From Lepidodermella squamata (taxonomy: Eukaryota > Gastrotricha), in NCBI GenBank assembly GCA_047495785.1, contig JBLDXI010000030.1, positions 1,302,001-1,366,000 of the forward strand: 64,000 nt of DNA, in the 5' to 3' direction. Shown here piece after piece: positions 35,601 through 45,654 of the stretch; the stretch's first letter is position 1; each line of letters begins with the position of its first letter. Below the pieces are notes generated by a model that searched no databases, was not told the origin of the DNA, and saw nothing but the letters and a program-made list of their open reading frames with translations. The translations under genes and the position numbers were made by a program.

Positions 35601-36584
35601 TGAGATAGCCTGATTGAATTAGCTTCTGCCATTTGTCAACCTGATTTCCAACCAGCATATTAGCTCGCAAAGCGGGATTCACTAGGCCAGCGAACTCATT
35701 CTTAGCTGCATCTGCATCATCGATATCGATAGTCTGAAGTGCAACAATAGTTTCCGTAACTCCATCGGTAATCTCAATGTCGAAATAGGATTTGCCAGTT
35801 AGGGCGAATGTGCTATTCACATATATCGATACGATCTGAGTGGAGCCAGAAAATGGATTCGGCACGAAGATATTCACGTATCTAGTAAGAGGCGTTTACA
35901 GAACCTGTTACAGGGCTCTTATTTCTTACGATGCATTGTAGCCGGCCACCAGCTGGAATTCTGAATGAAGCAGGAGTTGATATCGATCTCGGTAGACATC
36001 TTCACTCAGAAGCGCATCGTATTTCTTATCCCGGTGAAATCGAATCGTAGAGCCGATGAAATGCTCGTCGGCTGATATTGAAACAGCGTGGAAATAGGTT
36101 CGCTTGTACCAAAAGCTACAGAAGTGATATGAGCTGATGTTTATACCTCGTTGAGTCGTAATCAACTCCTGCCAAATTCCGATTGTTTGATAGAAACGAT
36201 AATTTCTATCAGTGATATTTTCGAATCGCCCATCTACTTCAATCGATTCGATTTTGAATACAGCATAGTTAGGCAGGGGCAGTCGCCTGATGTAACCAGA
36301 ATCGTTGTGAAAAAGCGATGAAAAGTAAATCGATTCCTAGAGCAGCTATGAGATGCAATAATAAATCAACCAATTTCGAAAATTACGTTATAGATGACTG
36401 TTCCTATCCTGCCTGATGTAAGCTCTGGCAGCAAGTCTGCATCGTCAACTTTAAATTTCGACCCGACTTCCGTGTAATCGATTCCATCCAAAATTTGCGC
36501 TATCGATTTGTCTTCGGCTGCAACGATCGATGAAGTTCGCAACAGTAGGAGTGTAAGTATGAGTATCAATTCTGAAAGTTTCAT
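32669..36584 (-). CDS. GH65-ectodomain receptor tyrosine kinase 6
   Basis: Predicted 1159 residues. Exons: 36584-36387, 36336-35930, 35881-35592, 35529-34679, 34564-33901, 33848-33000, 32944-32842, 32786-32669. Intron 5 uses the same GC donor (GCAAGA) as gene 4; intron 4 is 114 nt, twice the usual size. The signal peptide starts MKLSELILILTLLLL, as in gene 4. Ectodomain: DLLPELTSGRIGTVIYN, GASACGLGRGSSRRQFGG, TVEQEIFLFQP, GPDELHRNQSDNLL, GHTYTAAAFLNVLMFGYAG. Helix: AVILLSVFSALVAIIVAILL. Kinase: GAGHFGTV, VAVK, HRDLACRN, DFGLSR, DYYKT, PVRWHPPESL. It ends CTEFSQVL. It is divergent from the channel gene at 37518, with about 930 bp between the two ATGs. Confidence 0.94.
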
Positions 36585-37517
36585 TTCCAGTTGTTAGCTT
36601 AGCTTTTATTGTCGAAAAAGGAGAATAGGGTAACAGATGTTGGAAATCACGAACACGTGTAAATCGATATTTGCTACTTCAAGATAAGGCTGCTGTAATA
36701 ATTTAGATTGAGATGGAGTATCAAAGCATCAAAAGAATGTAATTTAGTGAAATCATTTGATAACACGATAAGCTGCATATGCTTCGTTCTGATTTTGTGA
36801 TTCATTACTAGCTGAAGCATTTCTGTCATCAAAAGGTCCATACGGTTTGGCTGATCTGAGATATCATGGACTTTGAATCGAACATATCGTCTGAGTCTGA
36901 CAAGACTTGACATTTCAGTCAAGTGAGAGGGTCTCCAAATCAAGTGGAGTATATGAAGCTCACTTATGATCTCCTCGTTTCGGTAATACTCTGATTATAC
37001 ACTTTTTCATGTTTCGGCGTTTTGAAAATTGTTTGCTTATATTGCAAATCGTGAATCTTGAATTGGATGAGGAGGGGTATTTTCCAATCAGAATTTATCG
37101 ACTCAAGGTTTGCCCAGACCTGTCGAACTGGAGGTCCCATTGCCCATTCCCCCTGAACTTCGAAAACAGGATTTTTCTCCCTTTCCAGCCGCCCTCTGAT
37201 CAAGCTGATATTGCTCTGTTTTTGTGAACATCGGTTTGTTCGGAAATTGAAGAAAGAGGCTAATAATAGTATGAGTAAATAATCCTGAAAGGTTCATGAA
37301 AAGTTCAAAATTCGACAACAATTTTAATTATAAGCGAAATCAGCCGCGCTGTATCTCACTTCAGTCATTCACTGATCAAGCAGATAATTGCAAAAATTCT
37401 GTGAGCATCGGTTTGCTCGGAAACGAAAAAGTGACGATAAAAATAGCATAGATTAACAATATCCGTGGAGTTTCATGCGAGTTTCACGGATGCGCGGGTC
37501 TCACACTTTGGTCGATC
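36585..37517. other. Divergent intergenic region, receptor 6 / channel gene
   Basis: Upstream DNA of both genes. Its right half (from about 37100) is the part copied at 22750-23190. It includes two repeats of GTGARCATCGGTTTGYTCGG (37227 and 37401), each followed by a GATAATAG-like AT-rich stretch, which may be regulatory. Confidence 0.45.
36630..36690 (-). promoter_or_regulatory. Shared upstream module of receptor gene 6
   Basis: GGGTAACAGATGTTGGAAATC, E-box CACGTG (36654-36659) and GCTACTTCAAGATAAGGC (36673-36690), 46-106 bp upstream of the ATG. It nearly duplicates the gene 4 module. Confidence 0.55.
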
Positions 37518-40500
37518 ATGCGGTTTCGAAGTACGGTAACCATCCTTGTGACTTTGCAGCTAGCCTTCGAAGGTAGACTGTCAAATTTTTCAAATTGTAC
37601 TCTCAAGATTGATTCACCATTTCCAGGCCAATCAGCATGCCCTGGATTAAGAACTGTACCCGGGCAGTACCAATACATGAATGGTTCGAGCGAGGCGACG
37701 TCCTAAGTTTGGATAAACGCAGCCGAGGAAGACGTTGTGAAGTCGAAAAACTTCAATGACACGGTTCGAGTGTTGCTGAACAATCAAGTCGTCAGCACAC
37801 ATCGATGCCAGAGCAATGGTACATGGGACGTACCGCCGAGAGATTGCATACCTGGCGGTAAGAGCTTTCCTATAAGCATTTTGTTAGAAGTTACTCGCAG
37901 TAACTTAACATAGAAAGAGCTTAATACTCATTAATATGCGAAACTATTTTCAAGATAATTTCTCTTTTAGAATCGTGTCCCAATTCCGGAATTTGCGATG
38001 GCAGTGGTATGTGCAAATGCCGTTTTGGGTTTCAAGGCGTATATTGCGATAGCTGTAAGTGGAATTGCTTTGAAGTCATGCAATTGATGCAATTTTCGAA
38101 TTAAGCTGCGTCCTTTATTTTGTGCATCGCGTCTTGTGGCAAGGTCGACTGCCTAAGTAGTTTCGTCTGTCAATGCCTTGGTAATACATTCGGCCCAGCC
38201 TGTAAACATGAAGCGGAAAACCGATTCAGCGACGCTTTTTGGTACATCGCACCGTGGACTACAATTCGTGGCCTTCAAAGTGGTGTACTTCAAAATTCAT
38301 CCTTCGGAAATAATTCCCTTAACCAATGGCGAATTTTCGCAGACGCTGGGAAGGTTCTGAGGTTTTCAAAGATGTACCTGGTAGCAGTTAATGAGAGTGG
38401 GGATCAAATTACAGAAGATGAGGTTCGTATCGAATTTTACGAGGCTAGCTACTCTGTCTCCTCTGGCTATGGAAGACGCTTTGCTTCGTTCAAGGCCAGC
38501 GATCTTGGACCGGAGAATGACGCTAACATCACCAGCGTAGGCTCTTCAGTTCTCGTTTGGATCACCACAAGTGTCAATGCGATTTACTCCCGTTACGAAA
38601 TTTTTTTCGAACAAGTTGATGCAGAAGCCCCAACCCCTACAAGCGGAAATAAAGTCGTCCCGGATATCTTTGAAAGCTGTAGCGCATTGGTAACTATCGA
38701 TTCGCCATTCGATGAAATTATCATCGGCGTCGAACCGACAACTCTTGTCAACAAATTCTCTAACAAATGTACTTGGCGCTTCAAAATTCCAGACGGGAGT
38801 TCACTCGAGTAATTCGATTTTCTATTCCATTTTCAAGACTAATCATAAATTGTTCAGGTATGCTTTGCTTAACTATACGGCCAAGGGTGATAACGGGTTT
38901 TACTTGGAAATGAATACGATAAACTACGACACTGGCAACGTTTTCACATGGATCTCATCAAATGACATTAAGAACAGCGAGAAGATAGTACCAGGGAAGA
39001 TGATGGCCGTTAATTTTGTGAATTCCCATCGTGAATTCCACGTCTTCTACACGTCAAGAGGCAGCAGCTCAGCAAAAACAAATGGATTCTACATCAAGTT
39101 GAAAATGAGTTTCGTTTAGTGTCGCTTCTTGATGATTGATGATTATCTTCCATCCATAGCATTGAGCACTACAACGGTTGCGAATTCAAGCACAACAACG
39201 ACGAGTCTTGCTTCGCTGAAGAGTGACGGATCGAGTACTACAACATCATTGCCAGCGGTTGTGAGTTCAAGCTCTACAGCGACGAGTTTCGGGTCGCCGA
39301 AAAGTAAAGTATCGATTACTACGACAGCGATTTTGGATTCAAGCTTCACAACAAAGGACCTCGCGCTGATAACGAGTAATGCAAGAAATTCACAGATCAA
39401 GGAAGCGGCTGCGATTGATCAAGTTTCATTGTCCGGACAAATGTCGGTGATTGAAAAGGCTGCAGCTGCTTTTCCAACGCTACCCGAGGAAACAGCCACG
39501 CCGAGGCTGCGAGATTCAGATATTTTGAATGGGAAGTGCCACGACTTCACGGCTGACAGGAGCGCTCCTCCCAACAACGGTAATGCAACTGATATTGGGA
39601 CGATTTTCGTCATTGATCAGTTCTTCGGAATCAAAGAGGTTGATGAGACTATTACGATATCCGGGATCATCCAACTCCGATGGAACGTGACAACATGCAA
39701 GCGGGATGATATTCCTGTCAAAATAGAAGGGCCGGAACGTGTGTTCGTTGGCGATATGGCGAAATTTTGGCTGCCTCCGTTAACATTCAGATCAAGCCCA
39801 GACAATGTGTACATGATCGACAGCCAACTAGGGGACGATTTCGTATTCGTTGTCAGGCCTACTGATGACATTTTCCTAAACATGCAGTTCTACTGGTCGA
39901 AGATAGGTGTCTTCGAGTCAACCTGCGATATGGACCTTCGAAAGTTTCCATTCGATACGCAGACTTGCGAGATCGAGTTCGGCATTCATCGCTCTGTCAA
40001 TTTGACGGCATTTTCTGAGCTAAAAATCATACCACCAGATGCCCTGACCCCCGTTGCCCAGTGGCAGATTCTGCCTGAGGAAACAAAATCCAAAATCAAA
40101 CTGTTGTCTGCTCCGACCATTGGTAGCAAAGTCAGCGTGGCTGTTTTCTCGCTGACTTTCCGTAGAAGGCCCAACTACTATCTGTTGAACATCATTGGGC
40201 CTTGCTTGGTTCTAACATTCTTAGAACTGGCTGCTTTCCTCATGCAAGCCAACAAGCCAGATCGAGTGATGTTCGTAGTCACTATCCTGCTGGCTCTTAC
40301 AGTTGCCCAGAATCAGGTCTTGCAAGATGTCCCGAAAAGTGCAGCGATGATCCTCCTGACGGAGTACATTTTCTACATGTCGGTCTACACGGGATTGGTC
40401 AGTATGTACAACCTGTTTCTCGGCTATTTCGCGACTGAAATGACGAATTCAGCCAACAAGATGCTGAAGTTCGGCTGCCTTCGCATTCCCGTTTTGAGTT

Positions 40501-40586
40501 CGCTGAATGCAATCGGCTTCGCAATGGCGGTTGCTTTTTTCTTCGGAATCAACATGTACGCGATGTATATTCTCAAATACGAGTAA
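37518..40586 (+). CDS. Sushi/EGF/CUB ectodomain fused to a Cys-loop ligand-gated channel
   Basis: Exons: 37518-37857 (a 39-nt intron 37684-37722 is possible), 37971-38054, 38106-38808, 38858-39108, 39160-40586; about 921 residues, all phases matching. In order: signal peptide MRFRSTVTILVTLQLAF; a Cys-rich sushi-like region (RCQSNGTWDVPPRDC); two EGF-like modules (CPNSGICDGSGMCKC, and one with CLSSFVCQC); two CUB-like domains; a Ser/Thr-rich linker; then a pentameric channel subunit. The channel has the Cys-loop CDMDLRKFPFDTQTC (13 between Cys), M1, M2 (VTILLALTVAQNQVLQD) preceded by PDR, M3, a very short M3-M4 loop, and M4. Asp at M2 -1' suggests cation selectivity. Loop C lacks vicinal Cys. 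Exon 1 carries an in-frame TAA (37704-37706) unless the 39-nt intron is removed. Confidence 0.75.
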
Positions 40587-40931
40587 GACTTTATTGGACT
40601 CATTTGATATTTGATGATATCAGCTATGACGAGCTGGCAATCGCTCAGCTCTGAAATTGAATTCTCGATCTATTATTTATTACTATTTTTCGCCCTAGAT
40701 TCAAGATAATCTTACCCTAAGAAATTGCAGAACGGTAGAATCAGATATTTCCAAAATATTATCATCATGTTTTTAATAGATATGGACAAAAGTAAGGAAT
40801 CGAGTATAGTAAAATTATGTTTTTCATGCAATCGCATATTGTTATGTTGAGAAAACATCCCAGAAAACCTTTAATATTATAGGCATTGGCTTACATGGAT
40901 TAAGAAGGATTCACGCGCAGAAGGGTGATTA

Positions 40932-42340
40932 TTAAAACAACATTTCTTTGAATAGCAAGAAATCAGGTATGGTAACAGCCAGACAAATGATGACAAAAGC
41001 CGCTATATCCAGAGCTCTGATGTAGGTCAACTTAGAGCTGGTAAAGCATCTCCGACACCAGGCGAGATTAGCCACGCCACATGTGACAATCGTGTAGATA
41101 GTCAAAACGCCGCCAGCGACGAATTTCCACGTAATCAAAACAGAGATGTAAACGACCTCAGAGGATTCTGGAGTCAGCGATGTGATGGCGCTCAAAGTCA
41201 TTGAATTCGCTAGGACAGCTGTTATGTTTATTGCAGATCTAGGAAAATAATTCGTATTCCGTCAACTGAGTCTCGACAATGCAGAAAACGACAACTCAGC
41301 CATGACTTTTCAGCCTGCGACAACTCAGCCTTTTAAATATTTATTTTAACTTACGACATCTCAGGCTGCGACAACTCAGCCTTTTCCTAATTCTAATAAT
41401 ATCGCGACAACTCAACCCACGACAACTCAGCCTTTATTCAATTGTGAAAATACCTAGCCATATTACCATGCGAGCGGAGCGAGCATGTGAGCCTGACTAA
41501 GTAGTTTAAAGGCTGAGTTGTCGTGAGTTGAGTTGTCGTAAATTAAAATAAATATTTAAAAGGCTGAGTTGTCGCAGGCTGAAAAGTCATGGCTGAGTTG
41601 TCAAGGACTCAAATGTCTGTGGACCAAATAATCAATAACAATTCGAGATTAAGTACTTCTAAATAGATTTCTTACCTATTAGGGTCACTTGGGTCGATGA
41701 TTAGGGCTATCATTTGAATGAAGAATAGCGTGAAAGGTGGGATGAAAATTAAAGGCACGTAGTAGATCGCGCGGCGTTGCAGCGTTACATTGTAATTAAT
41801 TTGGTCGTAAGATGAATGTCTACCAGTTCTTAGATAATCATTAACCTGCACGACTGAGACGAATTGCCAAACTTCAGCGCTGCTGAGGAACTTCGGAGTC
41901 ACATCATAAGGTTGCATAGTGAAGTTGACGTCGCTTGTCAAATGGCTTGACACAAATTTCAGACCGCAAGAAAACCTGTCGAACGGAAATTTACGAAGCG
42001 AAACGTCCATGCAACTTGATACAAAGTTTCCAATTGCAATGATTGACGCAGCGAAGACTCGATTTTTGCTCGTCACTTTGATCCAGTCGCTCTTCGTTGC
42101 CATGACATTAGGATCGCCGTTAGCTGTGTTCTCATGCAGGACTTTCGGGTACCAAATTGGCCGGTCCTCAGGGCGGCCAACTGATAGGTTCAAGGTGATT
42201 TGGTCTTTCCTGCACGCGATCTTAGATTGGTTGTTAGCTAGCACGGAACAATCGACTGGTTTCTCGCAATTATAACGCCAGTCGAATTGCAGCGCACCGA
42301 AAATTGTCATAGTTCGTTCTACGTCATTGATATCAATCCA
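40932..42340 (-). CDS. Cys-loop ligand-gated channel subunit, 5' end unresolved
   Basis: Two exons are certain: about 42340-41676 and 41238-40932 (stop), joined in phase 2 across a 437-nt intron. The frame starts inside the ligand-binding domain (WIDINDVERTMTIFGALQFD), so an upstream exon with signal peptide is missing from my model. The Cys-loop reads CMDVSLRKFPFDRFSC with 14 residues between the cysteines, one more than the family norm. M1 is YYVPLIFIPPFTLFFIQMIA; the intron falls at the start of M2 (DPNR / SAINITAVLANSMTL); M3 and M4 follow with a very short loop, ending LLFKEMLF. M2 residue -1' is Asn. It converges with the preceding channel gene (345 bp between stops). Paralogy with that gene is distant. 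Confidence 0.82.
41290..41602. mobile_element. Inverted-repeat (foldback) element inside the channel intron
   Basis: 313 bp with arms of about 65 bp: GACAACTCAGCC ATGACTTTTC at the left pairs with GAAAAGTCATGGCTGAGTTGTC at the right, continuing through the AT-rich TTTAAATATTTATTTTAA block. The 12-mer GACAACTCAGCC (or its complement) recurs about seven times within. It accounts for the unusual length of the intron 41239-41675. A related but shorter GAGTTGTC element lies near 52105-52235. Confidence 0.8.
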
Positions 42341-43328
42341 CTACTATTCTCTTAAATGACAATATTTCAAGGAAAGGTATTATTCGTGCTTGAATCGCTT
42401 GAAATTATTCGTGGGAAGTCCACAATTTTTCCATCAACTCAGTCATTCTATAGCTGAAATCATAACCAAATGGTGTGAGTCAAAATTATGGGCGGCTGAG
42501 ACTCAATCAATAACTTGAAACCTCGAAGCTTGACTGCGAGACGCGAAGCGGTTGACTGGCCCGACTATGTCGTGTCCACTCTTTTGTTATCATTTCGTTT
42601 TTCTCCGCTTTCCGACTGACAAAGCAGCAGCCACTTGTGCAGTCAGTATTCTGAGAAGAATGCTGAAACTGCAACGAAGCGCTACATGCGGGCACGATGT
42701 CAGATTTCGGGAAGGAGCCTGATTCTCAGTTGCACGATCGTGGAGCAGCAGGTCATAAGCTCAGCCCGATTCCAGTAGAACTGGGACTTGGGTTAGGAAT
42801 ATCGCTTTTTCCAGCTGAAAACAGGCATCGACGGGTCTGGTGCTGAGCTTTCTTCGAGACGCGTCCAAATAGCAACAAGTACACAAATTGCGATACAATT
42901 CCGGTAATTAGTTCTGCCGCCGCACTTCTCTTATATATAAAGTGCGCGCCATTCATCGGCCACATTATTGCGAAGAATTCGCTGCGAGTAGTAGCATTAC
43001 CGGCGCAAGCGAATTGTTTACGCCGTAAATGGCTCCAAGTGCGCACATATCGAAGCCGACATGAAGCTGTCAGTGAATGTTCTGTAAATTTCAGAATTTC
43101 TAGCATTTCCTAGTGAATTCATAAAGGAGTAATTTCCCAAAGCTTCAGATAATCTAATTCAGCTGCAAATCAACGAGGCTAAATTGCTTGAAAGTAAGTT
43201 AAATCTTAGTTATTCTTGGAGTTATTCAACGTCGCTAAAGATGTGTATCCTTGAGAACTTGATTCAACCTCGGTTTTGCAAGTAAAATGAAGAAAACGGC
43301 TGCAAAAATGAAGTAAATCTTCATTTAA
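42341..43328. other. Upstream region of the second channel gene
   Basis: It should contain the missing 5' exon(s) of the channel. TATATATAAG on the minus strand (42930-42940) is a possible TATA box. A minus-strand frame just downstream has hydrophobic character, but I could not splice it in phase to 42340. A lone fragment GAGTTATTCAACGTCGCTAA (about 43215) belongs to the MITE family seen at 53746. Confidence 0.35.
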
Positions 43329-43538
43329 GCGGCGCTGATTTGAGCATACAAAAAGTGTATCGTCTTTGAAGCGCCGATTATTTCGGTATACAAAAGTGTA
43401 TCCTCTTTTAAACGCCGATTATTTCGGTACACAAAAAGTATATCGTCTTTTAAACGCCGATCATTTCGTTATACAAAAAGTGTATGCGCTATTGAGCGCT
43501 GCTGTATTTAGCCTACGAAAAGTGTATGTTCCTATAAG
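43329..43538 (+). repeat. Five exact-length 42-bp tandem units
   Basis: Units at 43329, 43371, 43413, 43455 and 43497, each exactly 42 bp, sharing CGCCGATTATTTCGGTAT and ACAAAAAGTGTATC. Sequence diverges between units but length does not. One + frame (43366-43590) is open and reads a 14-residue repeat (LLNADYFGTQKVYR and variants). No gene context supports translation. Confidence 0.85.
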
Positions 43539-44420
43539 TATTTTGCGAAACGAATTTCATGGGGGAGAACATCATAGTTCAATAAATTAGTGTAATGACC
43601 AAATGAAAGCGTTTTACTTATCGTCAACCTTCGGCGGGAAAGCGCAGGATTTGTAATCTGTTGGAATACTTCCAAATAGTTTACGCAGACTCCACCTCGG
43701 TCTAACTAGGCGGCCCTAAAAGAGAATTTCTAGATTCTACAGGTAGAGAATGTAGACTCTGTACCCAGCCATGCCGCATTCGCAGCCAACATTTTTGTCC
43801 GTTCATCCAATTTTTGGCTGAAGTCGATTAAATTGTATCATAATTTTAATATTGAAACGTTTCGCGCGAGCGCCCACTTGTTCCTTCATGCGGCGCACTA
43901 ATTATTTGCGTTGCGTAATCGCTGCTGCAATTGGTGTGTTTCTGTGACGCTTGGTGGTGAGCCAACAATAAATCATGAGCAGCTATCGATCGTAAAAATG
44001 ACGGCCTGGAAAAAGTTTTGGCATACTTCAACCGCTGGAATCTAGAGGCGAACCTTGAGAATCTCTACCAGGCCGAAAGCCCCCGTCTACCGTAGGCTAC
44101 GACCGAAGAATCTACGTTTCAAAAAACGGATGAAGAATGCCATAGCTCTAGCCACATTCTGAATTACAGCAGTATCGCCAGCCTCCGCGTCGACAGAGCT
44201 CACTCGGACAAGCCTCTCGCCTCGATATCAAGAGAGCCAGAAACCTTATCTCCTCGCTGAACGCGGTCGAAGCAGCTCAGCAAGGCGAACAAGGTCTAAG
44301 GTGTCTAAGGCTGAAAATTTAGGCGATCTTGTAATTTGGTGGTCGGAGTGCTGACGCTAACTGGGAACGTAGTACTTGTTGCACTCGTTCTACAACGGTG
44401 AAAAAGATCTTTATTGCATA

Positions 44421-44825
44421 TACCGTATTTCATCAAATAATAGCCGTGGCTACTATTTTTTCCGTAACTCCGAAAATGGTCTAAAAAGGAGGCAATTATT
44501 CGAGGGGGCTATTATTTATAGGCAATTAGCAAATTTCATCATCGCAAGTCGTTTGCGCTGTTGAATTCTGTGATTTCTGACCCACACTGCTTATTAATCC
44601 TCGTCATTCACAAACAACCGCTTAAGTCCACCACCTTTAATCCACTTAGCGACGCAAGTAGGACAGTTTTCCCCTCCTTCAGCGCGCCACCTGCTTCGGA
44701 CAAGGCTATTACTCGAGGGGGGGGGCTATTATTTATTTTTAAATGCTCAAAATTGCCGAAAATTTCGGGCTATTATTCGAGGGGGCTTTTATTCGAGGGA
44801 GGCTATTAATCGATGAAATACGGTA
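44421..44825. mobile_element. MITE with TACCGTATTTCATC terminal repeats
   Basis: Left end TACCGTATTTCATC, then AATAATAGCC; right end GGCTATTAAT, then GATGAAATACGGTA. The copy is flanked by TA on both sides (CATA / TATAT). The inside is rich in CTATTATTCGAGGGGGC units. 405 bp, non-coding. Confidence 0.8.
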
Positions 44826-45122
44826 TATATGCATATGTCTACAGATTTCAACTCTACCAACTCTATTTGCGTTGCAGCTAGCCTTAGAAGGAAGTACGTA
44901 ATAACTTTTACAGCAAAATCATTGGCCTGTTCACACAGCGGGCACCCTGGCCCACAGGCCTCAGGCTACTAACAGGCCAGGCCGGTCCTCTCTTTAGACG
45001 AGGGACGGTGGACAGTATACTGGTTATCATCGAATTTCGAGTTGCATTCACAGAACAGATTCGAACAACCGTAACGAACTTAATATGTTTCGCCTCATTG
45101 TTGAATGGTTGTATAAGAATGG

Positions 45123-45261
45123 CTTGATTAAGGAGAGATGTTGTAGAAAATTGCGAATAAAACTCAATAAAGCTTACAATTTAATGACTATGTCGACATA
45201 GTCATTAAATTGTAAGCTGAGTTTTATTCGCAATTTTCTACAACATCTCTCCTTAATCAAG
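45123..45261. repeat. Near-perfect 139-bp palindrome
   Basis: The arms of 72 and 67 bp meet at GACTATGTCGACATAGTC with no loop. The only mismatch is a 5-bp insertion (ATAAA type) in the left arm. A transcript would fold into a 67-bp hairpin. No terminal target duplication is obvious. It could be a palindromic break-repair product or a foldback element. Confidence 0.9.
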
Positions 45262-45626
45262 ACTATGTGTTCAAATTTTCTGTAGCACAGCATAATCGGC
45301 GGCATCCAAATTTATAGAAAAGTATAAATCCTTCATATCGTGTTTGCTTTGAGATTGCTGCTTTACAACACACTCACGCCAAGCAAAAAAGTATCGAAGT
45401 CAAGCTTTTTGCGTGAATATAGCCGCAAACGTGAACGAGCTTCAGCATAAACATTGCAGAACATCAATGCGCGCTATTTTACGATGCAAATCCACTAATA
45501 TATAAAATATTATGCGCGAGAAAGCCGCGTATCACGCGCTGGAGACGACATGCGATGGGCCCGGAATTGAGCGAACAAGATGATGCGAACCGTTAATTGA
45601 TAGAGACCATTGGATAAGCGCAAATC

Positions 45627-45654
45627 GATAATCGATAATCGATAATCAATCAGT
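45627..45654 (+). repeat. 7-bp tandem repeat (AATCGAT)n
   Basis: Three AATCGAT units and one variant (AATCAAT) in a row. Simple minisatellite. Confidence 0.8.

Noticed and set aside
3800-36584. The array as a polycistronic operon, because all six genes run the same way.
   Set aside because: Gaps of 0.2-4 kb, a separate upstream module for each gene and full signal peptides argue for separate transcripts.
3800-36584. Bacterial origin of the GH65 domain by horizontal transfer.
   Set aside because: Motif order and spacing match animal PGGHG/ATHL1 by eye, and the domain is split by introns. A tree would be needed to reopen this.
42753-43106. Minus-strand frame as the missing N-terminus of the second channel.
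   Set aside because: It could not be spliced in phase to the exon at 42340 and lacks a clear signal peptide followed by an N-terminal helix.
43329-43538. Regular 42-bp repeats as a CRISPR array.
   Set aside because: The repeats are directly adjacent with no unique spacers, they vary in sequence, and the DNA is eukaryotic.
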